This document shows positions 63,800 through 64,000 of a stretch of 64,000 nt of DNA, one piece after another. The DNA is from JBNLBS01 sp050303415. Lineage in GTDB: Bacteria > Pseudomonadota > Gammaproteobacteria > Methylococcales > Methylomonadaceae. Location: contig JBNLBS010000004.1 in assembly GCA_050303415.1 (NCBI GenBank), forward strand, positions 124,001 through 188,000, read 5' to 3'. How positions within the stretch are numbered: position 1 is the first letter of the stretch; the number at the start of each line of letters is the position of its first letter. Under the pieces are notes generated by a model, which was not told the DNA's origin, ran no database searches, and saw only the letters and a list, made by a program, of their open reading frames with translations. Position numbers and translations under genes: made by a program.

Positions 63800-64000
63800 C
63801 TTCTAATATAAAGAGTTTAATCAAAGTCCCTTTTGACTTTTAGGTATTAATTTTAAACTCGATTTTTAGCATATATGCACTATACCAATAAATCAAAAAA
63901 ATCATGCCATTTAAATGCGTTAACACTTTTGTCCGGATCTTTAGTAAACAGGCACAATTAAATATCAAACCACTAGATCGGACTACTAACATTATCAGAT

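Noticed and set aside
1..64000. CRISPR array, prophage, integrase or insertion sequence.
   Set aside because: No regularly spaced direct repeats and no transposase, integrase or phage structural gene was seen.

Overview
This AT-leaning chromosomal window reads as a gammaproteobacterial methanotroph or methylotroph of the Methylococcales kind. The main reason is C1 chemistry: a complete formyltransferase/hydrolase operon (fhcB-A-D-C, 40922-45546) and a formaldehyde-activating-enzyme homologue (38533-39081), next to gammaproteobacterial housekeeping genes (RNase T, GrxD, MlaA, class-I GshA, the tig-clpP-clpX-lon-hupB-ppiD block). Pyruvate phosphate dikinase (4894-7677) also fits the glycolysis of type I methanotrophs. 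No methane monooxygenase or methanol dehydrogenase gene lies in the window, so the exact genus is not claimed.

Layout. 1-4.8 kb: tail of pyrC, mlaA, rnt, grxD, a metallo-beta-lactamase/HDOD pair and a small heat-shock gene behind a sigma-32-type promoter and a possible RNA thermometer. 4.9-12.9 kb: ppdK, the cbpA/cbpM chaperone pair, and a tightly packed ornithine-cyclodeaminase-family plus three-part flavin/iron-sulfur oxidoreductase operon. 13-26.5 kb: accessory region with a HAD phosphatase, PH-domain membrane protein, large secreted metzincin protease, REP-like repeats, thioredoxin-like protein, cupin plus adenylyl cyclase, an orphan peptide-binding lipoprotein, fabI and a beta-barrel protein. 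26.5-35.2 kb: proteostasis block with three tRNAs. 35.4-45.6 kb: flagellar-rod-like small protein, OlsF-like ornithine-lipid synthase, radical SAM protein, Fae homologue, SulP transporter and the fhc operon. 45.9-50.7 kb: EF-hand protein, hydrolase, trpS, PilZ, queD, yqiB.

50.7-54 kb holds a four-gene operon (two-domain multicopper oxidase, dihaem cytochrome c, monohaem cytochrome c, NirK) in the gene order of the Nitrosomonas europaea ncgABC-nirK operon. Its promoter is overlapped by an NsrR-like dyad. This suggests nitrite/NO handling under NO control, expected in an organism that co-oxidises ammonia. 54.4-60.6 kb: sensorless histidine kinase, recQ, gshA-cysH (the latter of the iron-sulfur APS-reductase type), and a cyclic-nucleotide-binding protein.

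The best candidate for an undescribed system is the two-gene operon at 60708-63714: a GshB-like ATP-grasp ligase and an N-formylglutamate-amidohydrolase/DUF1704 fusion, behind a near-perfect sigma-70 promoter. Other points of interest are the Fae homologue lacking the canonical catalytic histidine, the ornithine-cyclodeaminase/HcnABC-like operon of unknown substrate, and the OlsF-like fusion.
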